Shown: piece by piece, positions 26,582-35,676 of the stretch
Layout: every line of letters begins with the position of its first letter
How positions within the stretch are numbered: the first letter of the stretch is position 1
NCBI GenBank assembly: GCA_902536925.1
Contig: CACAZL010000004.1
Location: 1-62,113 of the forward strand
Origin: an uncultured Pelagibacteraceae bacterium
GTDB lineage: Bacteria > Pseudomonadota > Alphaproteobacteria > Pelagibacterales > Pelagibacteraceae
Reading direction: 5' to 3'
DNA length: 62,113 nt
Program-made: the position numbers and the translations under genes
Notes under the pieces: generated by a model
Seen by the model: only the letters and a program-made list of their open reading frames with translations
Database searches by the model: none
What the model was told of the DNA's origin: nothing

Positions 26582-27849
26582 ACCGGCTTATTCATTGAAT
26601 TGAAAAATTCAGAATTATTTTTTGTATCTTTTAATTTAGAGTTTATAAATTCAATAGCATCCATTGAGCCCATAGGTGCAATTATTCTTCTCAAAACGTT
26701 CATTTTTTGGAGATCATTTTTTTCAAAAATTAATTCCTCTCTTCTTGTTCCAGATTTTGTAATATCAATTGCAGGGAATATTCTTTTTTCAGAAATTTTT
26801 CTATCTAAAATAGTTTCACTATTTCCTGTTCCTTTAAACTCTTCAAATATAACTTCATCCATTCTACTACCGGTATCAATTAAAGCAGTTGCTATTATTG
26901 TCAAAGACCCTCCTTCTTCAATATTTCTCGCTGCTCCAAAAAATCTTTTAGGTCTTTGAAGTGCATTAGCATCCACTCCACCAGTTAAAACTTTTCCAGA
27001 ACTTGGAACAACTGCATTATAAGCTCTTCCTAATCTAGTTATAGAGTCTAACAAAATAACTACATCTTTTTTATGTTCGGTTAATCTCTTTGCTTTTTCA
27101 ATTACCATTTCTGCTACAGCTACGTGTCTTTGTGCTGGCTCATCAAATGTTGAACTTATAACTTCTCCCTTAACAGTTCTTTGCATATCTGTTACTTCTT
27201 CAGGTCTTTCGTCTATCAGTAAAACCATCAGATAACATTCTGGATGATTTGCAGTTATTGAATTTGCGATGCTTTGTAAAATCATTGTTTTTCCTGCCTT
27301 TGGAGGAGAAATAATTAATGATCTCTGTCCTTTTCCTATTGGACTCACTAAGTCAATTAATCTTGGTGTCAAATCTACTTTTTTTTCCACTTTATTTGTT
27401 TCAACTTCCATAACTAATTGTTTATTTGGGTAGAGTGGAGTTAAATTATCAAAAGCAATTTTGTGCTTGAATTTGTCGGTTTCTTCAAAGTTAATTTTAC
27501 TAACCTGTAGTAAGGCAAAATATCTTTCGCCTTCCTTTGGTGATCTTATTGGACCTTCGACTGTATCTCCGGTTCTCAATCCAAATTTTCTAATTTGGTT
27601 TGGACTGACATAAATATCATCAGCACCAGGTAAATAATTTGATTCTATTGCTCTCAGAAATCCAAAGCCATCTTGGAGTAATTGGAGAACTCCTCCTCCA
27701 GTAATTTCTTCGCCTTTTTCTGCTAATTTTTTAAGTATTGCAAAATAAATTTCTTGTCTTCTTAAAGTACTTGCGTTTTCTATTCCTAAATTTTCGGCTT
27801 CACTAATAAGTTTTTCAGAGCTTTTTTCTTTTAATTCTTGTATATTCAT
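26578..27849 (-). CDS. rho: Transcription termination factor Rho
   Basis: 423 residues. N-terminal RNA-binding cold-shock-like domain ([17 protein letters not shown]), Walker A in [12 protein letters not shown] near residue 182, Walker [17 protein letters not shown] near 263, and Q-loop region [16 protein letters not shown]. Hexameric helicase that ends untranslated transcripts. Expected in an origin-proximal alphaproteobacterial gene order with mnmE and heme genes. Confidence 0.99.
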   Translation of the reverse strand: MNIQELKEKSSEKLISEAENLGIENASTLRRQEIYFAILKKLAEKGEEITGGGVLQLLQDGFGFLRAIESNYLPGADDIYVSPNQIRKFGLRTGDTVEGPIRSPKEGERYFALLQVSKINFEETDKFKHKIAFDNLTPLYPNKQLVMEVETNKVEKKVDLTPRLIDLVSPIGKGQRSLIISPPKAGKTMILQSIANSITANHPECYLMVLLIDERPEEVTDMQRTVKGEVISSTFDEPAQRHVAVAEMVIEKAKRLTEHKKDVVILLDSITRLGRAYNAVVPSSGKVLTGGVDANALQRPKRFFGAARNIEEGGSLTIIATALIDTGSRMDEVIFEEFKGTGNSETILDRKISEKRIFPAIDITKSGTRREELIFEKNDLQKMNVLRRIIAPMGSMDAIEFINSKLKDTKNNSEFFNSMNKPV

Positions 27850-27906
27850 ATTGGGAGATTTAATTAGATAAGCTTAATATAGTTATGTGTTGATAAGATT
27901 TCAACC

Positions 27907-28341
27907 CTATAAAGGCTTAAAAACAACAACAAAAACAATCAAAATAAGTAATAATGTTGGTATTTCATTAATAAGTCTATAAAATTTATGACTATGTGCA
28001 TTTTGATCTATTTTAAATTGGACAAGAATTCTACCGAGGTATAAATGATAAAGTGTTAATATAGTTACAAAAATTATTTTTAATATCATCCAAGTTTGTA
28101 CTATTTGTTGAACTCCGATACTGTGAATTAATATTACACCAAAAATCCAAGACAAAATCATGGCTGGGGTCATAATGTAAAAAAATAATTTTCTTTCCAT
28201 TGTCTTAAATATTTCTGAGGTTTTTTTTTCTGAACTATTTTCAGAATGATAGACAAAGATTCTGGGCAAATATAGAAGTCCAACCATCCAAGATATAACA
28301 GAAATTAAATGTAATGACTTAAATAATAGGTAAAAATTCAT
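27907..28341 (-). CDS. hemJ: Protoporphyrinogen IX oxidase HemJ
   Basis: 144 residues from the ATG at 28341 (MNFYLLFKSLHLISVISWM), one base after hemH; six further upstream residues are open but would overlap hemH. Four predicted membrane helices; conserved His11 and the WMVGLLYLPRIFVYH segment match the HemJ/UPF0093 family, which oxidises protoporphyrinogen IX in bacteria lacking HemG/HemY. It comes directly after hemH, consistent with the penultimate and last steps of heme synthesis. Confidence 0.93.
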   Translation of the reverse strand: MNFYLLFKSLHLISVISWMVGLLYLPRIFVYHSENSSEKKTSEIFKTMERKLFFYIMTPAMILSWIFGVILIHSIGVQQIVQTWMILKIIFVTILTLYHLYLGRILVQFKIDQNAHSHKFYRLINEIPTLLLILIVFVVVFKPL

Positions 28342-28342
28342 G

Positions 28343-29335
28343 TTATATATTTTTTTCAATCAAATTTTTCAACAAAAGTATATGATCATCGCTGTCATTT
28401 AAGCAAGGAACCATGTCAAAATTTTCTCCACCAGACTCCATAAAACTTTCTTTACCTTGTATGAGTATTTCTTCTAATGTTTCAACACAATCAGAGGAAA
28501 AACCGGGGCATATTGCTAAGACATTTCTTTTTCCATCTTTTGGGAGTTCTTCTAAAGTTTTATCTGTGTAAGGTTGCAGCCATTCCTGAGGGCCAAATCT
28601 TGATTGAAATGTAGTTTTAATTTCAATAGAGTTTAACTTCTCATTAATTAGCCTTGTCGTTTTATGACAATAACAATGATATGGATCACCTTTATCAAAA
28701 TATTTTTTTGGAATTCCATGATAAGAAGCTAATATTAAATCTGGTTTCCAATCAATCTCGCTAATTTTTTTATTTATAGATTTTACCAATGCATCTATGT
28801 ACAAAGGATTAGATTCGTAGTGCGGTATTATTTTTAAAGAAGGCTGCCATCTCATGTTCATGAGTGTTCTATAAACCTCGTCGCAAACTGTGGCTGTGGT
28901 GGCGGCAGCATATTGGGGGTATAATGGTAAAATTACTAAATTTTCACATCCTTCTGAATGTAGTTTTTTTATTTTATTTTTAATACTTGGATTTCCGTAT
29001 CTCATTGCAAAATCTACAATTAAATTTTCATCTTTAAAATAGTTAGATGTTTTTTCCATTTGTTTTTCTGTATAATAAAGTAGTGGAGACATATTTTTGT
29101 CTTTCATCCAAATCTCTTTATATGCTTTAGCTGTTTTAGAAGGCCTAAACGTGAGAATAAAAAGGTTAAGAATTATTTGCCAAATAATCGGGTTGACTTC
29201 AATTACCCTCCTGTCGGATAAAAATTCCTTTAAATATTTTCTTATATCAAACCAACTAGTAGAATCGGGAGTTCCTAGGTTAATCAGTAACACCCCTGTT
29301 TTTCCAAATTTTACTGATGGATGTTCTTGTTTCAT
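28343..29335 (-). CDS. hemH: Ferrochelatase
   Basis: 330 residues. Inserts iron into protoporphyrin IX. VLLINLGTPDS at the N terminus, LPLYPQYAAATTATV, LASYHGIPKKYFDKGDPYHCYC with the metal-binding His, and WLQPYTDKTLEEL. Runs hemE-hemH-hemJ on the minus strand with a 4-base overlap upstream. Confidence 0.98.
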   Translation of the reverse strand: MKQEHPSVKFGKTGVLLINLGTPDSTSWFDIRKYLKEFLSDRRVIEVNPIIWQIILNLFILTFRPSKTAKAYKEIWMKDKNMSPLLYYTEKQMEKTSNYFKDENLIVDFAMRYGNPSIKNKIKKLHSEGCENLVILPLYPQYAAATTATVCDEVYRTLMNMRWQPSLKIIPHYESNPLYIDALVKSINKKISEIDWKPDLILASYHGIPKKYFDKGDPYHCYCHKTTRLINEKLNSIEIKTTFQSRFGPQEWLQPYTDKTLEELPKDGKRNVLAICPGFSSDCVETLEEILIQGKESFMESGGENFDMVPCLNDSDDHILLLKNLIEKNI

Positions 29336-30333
29336 TTAAAATTTCTCACTGTTTCTACAAGTTCATAAACCATATCAACCTCAGTTTCAGGCAAAATACC
29401 GTGACCCAAGTTAAAAACATAAGGATGGTCTTTGAATATATTCAAATACTTATTAATTTGTTTTTTCAAGTTTTCTTTATTCGATAAAAGGATCTTGGGA
29501 TCCAAACCTCCTTGTATTGGTATATCTAGTGATTTAATTAGACTTTCAGGATCAACATTATAATCAATATTTATCATACTAGGATTAACTATTTTTGTGA
29601 ATTTAACATAATCAGAAATGCCTCTAGGGAAACATATCACGGGTACACCTAAATTTTTTACATAGTTTACAAGTGATAAAGTTGGATTGTATAAAAATTT
29701 ATCAAAATCACTTTTTATTAAACCAGCCCAACTATCAAAAATTTGAATTATTGTAGCTCCAGCTTTTATTTGGTTTTCAATATGAATCTTAATAAATCTA
29801 TCTAACAAATTTAAAATTTCACTTATTAGAATTTCATCTTTAAAAAAAACATCTGGTAATCCGTTTTTAGGTGAAACTTTATTTACCATATATACTAGCA
29901 ACGTCCATGGGGCACCAACAAAGCCAATTAAATCTTTATTTTCAAGTGCTTTACTATTTTTAAGATTGGATAATAATTTATATACGGATGATAAATTATC
30001 TGTAAAATCATCCTTGGTAATGTTTTGGAGTTTGTCTAATTCTAAATCTCCTAAACTAGGACCAAAGTTTTTTTTAAATTGAACAGATTGACCTATCCCA
30101 TAGGGTATCATTAATATATCTGAAAATATTATCGCAGCATCGAAACCAAATCTCTTTATTGGCTGTAATGTTATTTCTTCAGCTAAGGTTTGATTTAAAC
30201 ATAATCTAATAAAATCTGGATTTAATTTTCTAATTTCTCTAAATTCTGGCAAATATCTTCCAGCCTGTCTCATTAACCAAATTGGATTAATTTTAGTACT
30301 CTTATTTATTAAACATTCTTTTATTGGTGTCAT
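29332..30333 (-). CDS. hemE: Uroporphyrinogen decarboxylase
   Basis: 333 residues. PIWLMRQAGRYLPEFRE is the family signature at the N terminus; FVGAPWTLLVYMV and IIQIFDSWAGLI follow; C-terminal NLGHGILPETEVD. Converts uroporphyrinogen III to coproporphyrinogen III. It is the last minus-strand gene before the probable origin, as in Caulobacter and Rickettsia, where hemE borders oriC. Confidence 0.98.
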   Translation of the reverse strand: MTPIKECLINKSTKINPIWLMRQAGRYLPEFREIRKLNPDFIRLCLNQTLAEEITLQPIKRFGFDAAIIFSDILMIPYGIGQSVQFKKNFGPSLGDLELDKLQNITKDDFTDNLSSVYKLLSNLKNSKALENKDLIGFVGAPWTLLVYMVNKVSPKNGLPDVFFKDEILISEILNLLDRFIKIHIENQIKAGATIIQIFDSWAGLIKSDFDKFLYNPTLSLVNYVKNLGVPVICFPRGISDYVKFTKIVNPSMINIDYNVDPESLIKSLDIPIQGGLDPKILLSNKENLKKQINKYLNIFKDHPYVFNLGHGILPETEVDMVYELVETVRNFK

Positions 30334-30616
30334 TTATATTAAGATAATTATATTTAGTATTTATTATTAGTATGTATTGTTGATAACGTAAATTACTCAA
30401 TTTTAACACTTTGTTAACTTTTTATACATTTTAATGTTTAAAAAACCCCCAAAAAAACAAGATTATTTAATTATTTTACAAAACTTTAAAATTGTTAATA
30501 AGATATTCACATTAATTTTTAATGTTAATTAAATGAGTATAAAAAATATTTCTTTTATAATTTTATCAAATGAGGATTATTTCTCAAATAAGACTTAATT
30601 TATAAACAATTTATAC
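30334..30616. other. Probable chromosomal replication origin (oriC)
   Basis: The longest noncoding stretch in the window (283 bases), between hemE (minus) and ppsR (plus), exactly where alphaproteobacterial origins are known. Leading-strand gene direction flips here. It is extremely AT-rich. DnaA-box-like 9-mers: TTATCAACA on the minus strand (30378-30386) and ATATTCACA (30503-30511), each one change from TTATNCACA; weaker TTATACATT (30422-30430) and TTATACATG (30611-30619). An A-C5-A run (30441-30457) stands out. Candidate by synteny plus boxes. Confidence 0.72.
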
Positions 30617-31438
30617 ATGAAAAATACACACCAAATATTCTTAATTTCAGATTCAACGGGAGAGACACTTGACAGAATTTTTATGGCTTTAAAAGCTCAA
30701 TTTAACAATTTTAATTATGAACTTAATCAATTTTCTTTTACAAGAACAGAAAGTCAAATATCTACAATTCTTAAAAATGCAAAAAAACAAGATAGTCCTA
30801 TAATATTATATACTGTAGTTAATAGTAAACTCGCCAAATATTTAGCAGAAGAAGCAAATAAAATTAGTGTACCTTGTTTTGGTGTTTTAGGAGATTTAAT
30901 TTTAAATTTCTCAAAAATTCTAAATCAAAAAGCAACTCATAAACCTAGCGGTCAGCATGTCTTAGATGAAGAATATTACAAAAGAATTGAAGCAATTCAA
31001 TTTACAATGAATCATGACGATGGTAATCAAACAGGCAATATACTTGAATCAGATATTATATTAATTGGTGTTAGTAGAACAAGTAAAACACCAACCTCTA
31101 TCTATCTCGCTAATAAAGGTTTAAAAACTGCAAACATCCCGCTAGTAAATGAAATGATGATACCAAAAGATGTTATTGAATCTAAAAACTTGTGTGTAGT
31201 TGGACTAGTAACAGAGGCTGAAAGATTATTTGATATTCGACGTAATAGACTAAATTCGCTTAAGGAGAAAGAAGCATCTGATTATACAGACCTAGAAAAA
31301 ATCAAAATTGAAGTTGAACAATCAAAAAAAATATTTAAAAAAAATAAATGGCCCACAATAGACGTAACGAGAAAATCAGTTGAGGAGACCGCTGCTTCAA
31401 TTATTAAAATATATGAAATAAAGAATAAAAATGTATAA
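30617..31438 (+). CDS. ppsR: Pyruvate,phosphate dikinase/PEP-synthase regulatory protein (PpsR, DUF299)
   Basis: 273 residues. Bifunctional ADP-dependent kinase and Pi-dependent pyrophosphorylase that turns PEP synthase or PPDK off and on. LISDSTGETLDRI at the N terminus, the P-loop GVSRTSKTPTSIYLANKG near residue 152, and VTEAERLFDIRRNRL. It is the classic first gene to the right of the alphaproteobacterial origin (the Rickettsia RP001-type position). Overlaps maf by 8 bases. Confidence 0.95.
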   Translation: MKNTHQIFLISDSTGETLDRIFMALKAQFNNFNYELNQFSFTRTESQISTILKNAKKQDSPIILYTVVNSKLAKYLAEEANKISVPCFGVLGDLILNFSKILNQKATHKPSGQHVLDEEYYKRIEAIQFTMNHDDGNQTGNILESDIILIGVSRTSKTPTSIYLANKGLKTANIPLVNEMMIPKDVIESKNLCVVGLVTEAERLFDIRRNRLNSLKEKEASDYTDLEKIKIEVEQSKKIFKKNKWPTIDVTRKSVEETAASIIKIYEIKNKNV

Positions 31439-32015
31439 GTTGGTTCTAGCATCAAAGAGTAAAGTAAGGTATGAAATTTTATCAAAATATAATGTTAACT
31501 GTATAGTTGAACATTCAAATGTTGATGAAGAACCAATAAAGCAAAGTTTACTGAATGAAGGTGCTACTCCAGAAATTATATCAAAAAATTTAGCTGAATT
31601 AAAAGCAAACAAGGTGAGCCAAAAATTGAATGATAGTTTAGTTTTGGGAGCTGATAGTGTTATAGATTTAAACGGTGAATTAATTTCCAAGCCAGAAAAT
31701 AGAAATCAAGCATTTAATATTTTAAAAAAATTAAATGGAAAAATGCATCATTTAATAAGCTCTGCATGTATATCAAAAAATGGATCAATGGTATGGAATT
31801 ATACAGAGAAAGCAAACTTAACGATGAAAAAATTTACTGACAATAATCTAAAAGAATATTTAAGCAAAATAACAGACGAAGCTCTATATGCTTATAATGT
31901 TTACCAAATAGAAGGTGAGGGAAGAAATTTATTTTCTAAAATCGAGGGAGATGAAAATACTATTATGGGCCTTCCAATTGATAAAATTAAAAAGTATATT
32001 GAGAGTTTACAGTGA
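31431..32015 (+). CDS. Maf-family nucleoside-triphosphate pyrophosphatase
   Basis: 194 residues. VLASKSKVRYEIL at the N terminus, VLGADSVIDLNGELISKPENR with the catalytic Asp and Lys, and INGLPIDKI-like MGLPIDKIKKY at the end. Maf proteins hydrolyse modified or canonical NTPs (YceF type likes m7GTP). Lies between ppsR and aroE with 4- to 8-base overlaps. Confidence 0.93.
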   Translation: MYKLVLASKSKVRYEILSKYNVNCIVEHSNVDEEPIKQSLLNEGATPEIISKNLAELKANKVSQKLNDSLVLGADSVIDLNGELISKPENRNQAFNILKKLNGKMHHLISSACISKNGSMVWNYTEKANLTMKKFTDNNLKEYLSKITDEALYAYNVYQIEGEGRNLFSKIEGDENTIMGLPIDKIKKYIESLQ

Positions 32016-32812
32016 AAAAATATTTAGTTGTTGGAAATCCTATTGAGCATTCATTATCTCCAAAACTTCAAAATTATTGGTTAAATTCTAATAATATTGA
32101 AGCAATTTATGGAAAATTGCTTACATATGAAGATGATTTGAAAGAATTATGTACTAGTATCAAGAACGGTCAATTAAACGGGCTTAATATTACAGTGCCT
32201 TTTAAAAAAAAAATTATACCTCACTTGGAGGTACTCAGTGGTCATGCATTAAAAACTCAATCTGTGAATACAGTATGCTTAAATAAAGGAAATGTTACAG
32301 GATACAATACTGATATTGACGGATTTGAACTCAGTATCAAAAAGTTGAATTATGATGTTAGCAACAAAAAAATAGTCATTTTAGGAGCAGGAGGAGTTGT
32401 TCCTTCAATAATTTATGCTTTAAAAAAAATGAATGCTCAACAAATTTACTTGTGTAACAGAACAAAAGAGAAGGCACAAATTTTAAAGAATCTATTTGAA
32501 GGAATAGAGATTATAACTTGGGGATCGCTTCCCAATTTTGACATGATTATTAATGCTACTAGCTTAGGATTAAAGGAAAACGATACATTTGGAATTGATT
32601 TTTCAATAGCTGGAAAAAATAAACTGTTTTTTGATGTTATTTATAATCCATTTAAAACTGACTTTTCAGAAGCTGGGAGTAAACAAGGAAACATAATCGA
32701 GAATGGTTTAAATATGTTTTTATTTCAAGCACAAAAAGCATTTAGTATATGGCATAATGTTGAACCAAAGATTGATCAAGAAGTAATAAAATTTTTAGAA
32801 GATAAGAATTAG
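32012..32812 (+). CDS. aroE: Shikimate dehydrogenase (NADP+)
   Basis: 266 residues from a GTG start overlapping the maf stop (GTGA). Shikimate-binding NPIEHSLSPKLQNYW, catalytic Lys in NITVPFKKKI, NTDIDGFE, nucleotide loop VILGAGGVVPSIIYAL (Val-Pro replaces the usual Ala-Arg), and INATSLGL. Reduces 3-dehydroshikimate in aromatic amino-acid synthesis. Confidence 0.96.
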   Translation: MKKYLVVGNPIEHSLSPKLQNYWLNSNNIEAIYGKLLTYEDDLKELCTSIKNGQLNGLNITVPFKKKIIPHLEVLSGHALKTQSVNTVCLNKGNVTGYNTDIDGFELSIKKLNYDVSNKKIVILGAGGVVPSIIYALKKMNAQQIYLCNRTKEKAQILKNLFEGIEIITWGSLPNFDMIINATSLGLKENDTFGIDFSIAGKNKLFFDVIYNPFKTDFSEAGSKQGNIIENGLNMFLFQAQKAFSIWHNVEPKIDQEVIKFLEDKN

Positions 32813-33552
32813 TGAGACTTAATAATAAAATTGCAATAATAACAGGTTCAGCCTCTGGTTTTGGGAAAGGAATAGCTGAAAAATTTACTGAAGAAGGGGC
32901 TAATTTAATATTAATTGATGTAAATTCAAAATTATTAAAGAAAGTTTCTAAAAATTTATCTCAAGATTATTTTGTTGCTGATGTATCTAAAGCATCAGAT
33001 TTTAATTCTATACTAAAATATGTTTATAAAAAATATAATTCTGTAGATATATTTGTGAATAATGCTGGCATAACACACAAACCAAAACTTATGGAAAAAG
33101 TAACTGAAAAAGAATTTGATAAAGTATTCAATGTAAACGCAAAATCAGTTTACTATTGTGGAAAATATTTTGTGCCAAAAATGAAAAAAATAAAAAAAGG
33201 GGTTATTTTAAATGTTGCTTCAACAGCAGGTATATCCCCAAGACCTAAATTAAATTGGTATAATGCAAGTAAAGGCTGGATGATTACAGCAACGAAAGCT
33301 ATGGCTGTAGAATTGGCACCATTTAAAGTAAGAGTTAATGCCATAGCCCCTGTTGCTGGAAAAACACCGTTATTAAAATCATTTATGGGAGGGAACACGG
33401 TAAAGAAAAAACAAGCTTTTTTATCTACAATCCCTATAGGTAGATTTTCAACTCCTCAAGATATGGGAAATGCTGCTTGTTTTTTATGTTCTGATGAAGC
33501 AAGCATGATAACTGGTACAATATTAGAGGTAGATGGCGGAAGGTGTATATAA
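32812..33552 (+). CDS. Short-chain dehydrogenase/reductase, classical type
   Basis: 246 residues from a GTG at 32812. Cofactor loop ITGSASGFGKGIAEKF near residue 11, NNAG, catalytic Ser in ILNVASTAG, and YNASKG with the YxxxK pair; C-terminal MITGTILEVDGGR. Typical FabG-like SDR, with substrate unknown. It sits between aroE and coaE, where many alphaproteobacteria have those two genes adjacent, so it may be an insertion. Confidence 0.9.
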   Translation: MRLNNKIAIITGSASGFGKGIAEKFTEEGANLILIDVNSKLLKKVSKNLSQDYFVADVSKASDFNSILKYVYKKYNSVDIFVNNAGITHKPKLMEKVTEKEFDKVFNVNAKSVYYCGKYFVPKMKKIKKGVILNVASTAGISPRPKLNWYNASKGWMITATKAMAVELAPFKVRVNAIAPVAGKTPLLKSFMGGNTVKKKQAFLSTIPIGRFSTPQDMGNAACFLCSDEASMITGTILEVDGGRCI

Positions 33553-33558
33553 TTAAAA

Positions 33559-34146
33559 ATGATTAGAATTGGAGTCATAGGAGATATAGGCTCTGGGAAA
33601 TCTTTCATTGCCAAACTTTTTAAAAAGCCAGTTTTTAATGCTGATGAAGAAGTCAAACTAATTTACAGAAATAATAGAGTTTGTTTTAACAAACTAAAAA
33701 AAAAAATACCTCAATTTATTAAATCTTTTCCAATTAGAAAGAATGAAATAGTTGAGGCGATAAGTAATGATAAAAGAAATCTGATCAAAATATCATCAGT
33801 TGTTCACCCATTTGTTAGAAAAAAAATGAAAATTTTTTTAAAAAAAAATAGAAAAGAAAATATGGTAATTCTTGATGTACCATTATTAATTGAAAATAAG
33901 TTAAATAAAAAAAAGGACATTTTGATATTTATTAAATCTAATCAGAGTAATATTTTAAAGAGACTTAAAAAAAGAACTAATTTTAACAAGAAAGTTTTAA
34001 AAAGTTTAAAAAAAAATCAGAGTAGTGTGTTAGAAAAAAAAAAATTATCAAATTATGTTGTCGATAATAATTATTCTCCTAATATAATGAAAAAAAAAAT
34101 TAATAAATTAAAAAATAAAATTTTAAATGAAAGAAGTAGTACTTGA
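33559..34146 (+). CDS. coaE: Dephospho-CoA kinase
   Basis: 195 residues. P-loop GVIGDIGSGKSFIAKLF, NADEEVKLIY, VHPFVRKKM, ILDVPLLIENKLNKK, and the lid with KRTN. Phosphorylates dephospho-CoA in the last step of CoA synthesis. The 3' end overlaps dnaQ by 20 bases, one of the longest same-strand overlaps in the window. Very lysine-rich, as usual for this genome. Confidence 0.95.
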   Translation: MIRIGVIGDIGSGKSFIAKLFKKPVFNADEEVKLIYRNNRVCFNKLKKKIPQFIKSFPIRKNEIVEAISNDKRNLIKISSVVHPFVRKKMKIFLKKNRKENMVILDVPLLIENKLNKKKDILIFIKSNQSNILKRLKKRTNFNKKVLKSLKKNQSSVLEKKKLSNYVVDNNYSPNIMKKKINKLKNKILNERSST

Positions 34147-34795
34147 TACAGAGACAACTGGATTATCTATAAAAGATGGTCATAGAATAGTTGAAATAGG
34201 ATGCATAGAATTAGATAATTTAATACCTACAACAAATATTTTTCATTGTTATTTAAATCCAGAAAGAAAAGTTTCGGAGACTGCTTTTAAAGTTCATGGT
34301 TATACAGATGAGTTTCTTTCCAATAAAAAAAAATTTGTAGATATCGCAGATGATTTTTTAAAATTTATTAAAGATAAAAAAATAATAATTCATAATGCTG
34401 AATTTGATATTGGTCATTTAAACAACGAACTAAGTTTATTGAATAAAACAAAAATATCAAAAGATAATATTGTGGACACACTAGAAATTGCAAGAAATAA
34501 ATATCCTGGTTCAAGTATTAGTTTAGATGCACTTTGTAAAAGGTTTAGAATAGATAATTCTAGAAGAAAAAAACATAGTGCTTTGATAGATTGTGAATTA
34601 CTTTCTAAAGTATATATAAATCTCTTAGATCAAAAAGAACCATTTTTTAAGTTTAATGAGGAAAAAGATAAAATAATGAAAAACACAAAGATTTCAAAAA
34701 GCTACTCCAAAAAAATTATTGAAATAACAGAAAATGAATTTCAAGATCATAAAAAGTTTTTAGAAAGAGAAATAAAAAAAAATTTTTTTAGTTAG
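34127..34795 (+). CDS. dnaQ: DNA polymerase III epsilon subunit (proofreading exonuclease)
   Basis: 222 residues. Exonuclease motif I VVLDTETTGLS begins at residue 4, so the chosen start is right; motif II HNAEFDIGHLN; motif III HSALIDCELLSKVY. Provides 3'-5' proofreading. It overlaps coaE by 20 bases and its 3' end overlaps secB by 8 bases. Confidence 0.97.
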   Translation: MKEVVLDTETTGLSIKDGHRIVEIGCIELDNLIPTTNIFHCYLNPERKVSETAFKVHGYTDEFLSNKKKFVDIADDFLKFIKDKKIIIHNAEFDIGHLNNELSLLNKTKISKDNIVDTLEIARNKYPGSSISLDALCKRFRIDNSRRKKHSALIDCELLSKVYINLLDQKEPFFKFNEEKDKIMKNTKISKSYSKKIIEITENEFQDHKKFLEREIKKNFFS

Positions 34796-35213
34796 TTTTT
34801 TGTTTATATAGTTCGTCAAAATTAATGTTCTTTTCTAGCCTTAATTCTGGAAATCCTGCGTCTTTTATTATTTTAATCAATATACGCTCAATTTCTGGAT
34901 AAATGGTTTTTTGAATATCACAGAGTAATATTTTCTCTAGTTCTTGTTTATCTAATTCTTTATCAATTATTTTAACAACAGTGGCATAGGAAATTTCAAA
35001 GTGCGATTTTCTTTTGTTTTCGGTTGGGTCCTTGTAAGAAACCTTAGTAATAACCTCGATCATTTTATTTTTTAAAGTTTTAGTAGTGATATTTATTCCT
35101 AGTATATATTTTGTAATATAATCTCTACTAAAAATAAAAACTTCTGCACTTGGAACTTCAACAGACAAATCTTGTATATATTTCAAAATTATTTCATATT
35201 TTTTTGTCATCAT
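34788..35213 (-). CDS. secB: Protein-export chaperone SecB
   Basis: 141 residues from ATG 35213; ATG 35210 or GTG 35219 are also possible, and a GAGG just upstream does not settle it. Family motifs: KYIQDLSVEVPSAE at the N terminus, HFEISYATVV, LCDIQKTIYPEIERIL, and DAGFPELRLEKNINF. Homotetramer that keeps exported proteins unfolded and hands them to SecA. It starts inside the end of the fxsA-like gene. Confidence 0.95.
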   Translation of the reverse strand: MMTKKYEIILKYIQDLSVEVPSAEVFIFSRDYITKYILGINITTKTLKNKMIEVITKVSYKDPTENKRKSHFEISYATVVKIIDKELDKQELEKILLCDIQKTIYPEIERILIKIIKDAGFPELRLEKNINFDELYKQKTN

Positions 35214-35619
35214 CCTCACTCAAATCTTCGAATTGACCGTCAATATAATTATTTTCTTTTGGTTTGCTGTAATTTTTTTTCTTAAAAAATTTTCCTAATA
35301 TCATTCTTCTTGTTATTGGTATTATTAATAATATTCCAATAATATCTGTTGCAAACCCAGGTAATATTAAAAGAAGTGATGCAAAAGCCAATGTTGCTCC
35401 AGACATTATTTCATAGATTGGCATTTCATTTCTGATTAGCTGACTCATTCCTGATTTTAAAGTATTAAATCCTTCATACCTTGCATAAGCAACACCTGCA
35501 ATTGCAGTAGTTAAAATGAGTAAAACAGTGTTAAATGCTCCTATTTGAGAACCGATTTTGATAAATAAATAGATTTCAAGAAGAGGAATACCAATAATTA
35601 AAATTAATACTGTGTTCAT
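35194..35619 (-). CDS. FxsA-family membrane protein
   Basis: 141 residues. Hydrophobic core with about three membrane segments: IGIPLLEIYLFIKIGSQIG, then TVLLILTTAIAGVAYARYEG, then LAFASLLLILPGFATDIIGI; charged C-terminal tail. The LxPGFxTDxxGxLL pattern is diagnostic for FxsA, whose E. coli member affects phage exclusion. Next to secB, as in other alphaproteobacteria. Confidence 0.92.
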   Translation of the reverse strand: MNTVLILIIGIPLLEIYLFIKIGSQIGAFNTVLLILTTAIAGVAYARYEGFNTLKSGMSQLIRNEMPIYEIMSGATLAFASLLLILPGFATDIIGILLIIPITRRMILGKFFKKKNYSKPKENNYIDGQFEDLSEDDDKKI

Positions 35620-35676
35620 TTGTCTATTATTTAATTAGCAGGTTGAAATTATTAACATAGTAAATATTATAAGAAT

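Noticed and set aside
26600-26959. 119-codon open frame antisense to rho
   Set aside because: Lies wholly inside rho, and its composition is what the reverse of a conserved gene gives; no motif.
30422-30430. TTATACATT as a true DnaA box
   Set aside because: Two mismatches to the consensus, and such strings are common in this base composition.
30334-30616. CtrA boxes (TTAA-N7-TTAA) in the origin region
   Set aside because: Several TTAA units occur, but none that I found has the 7-base spacing; expected by chance in such AT-rich DNA.
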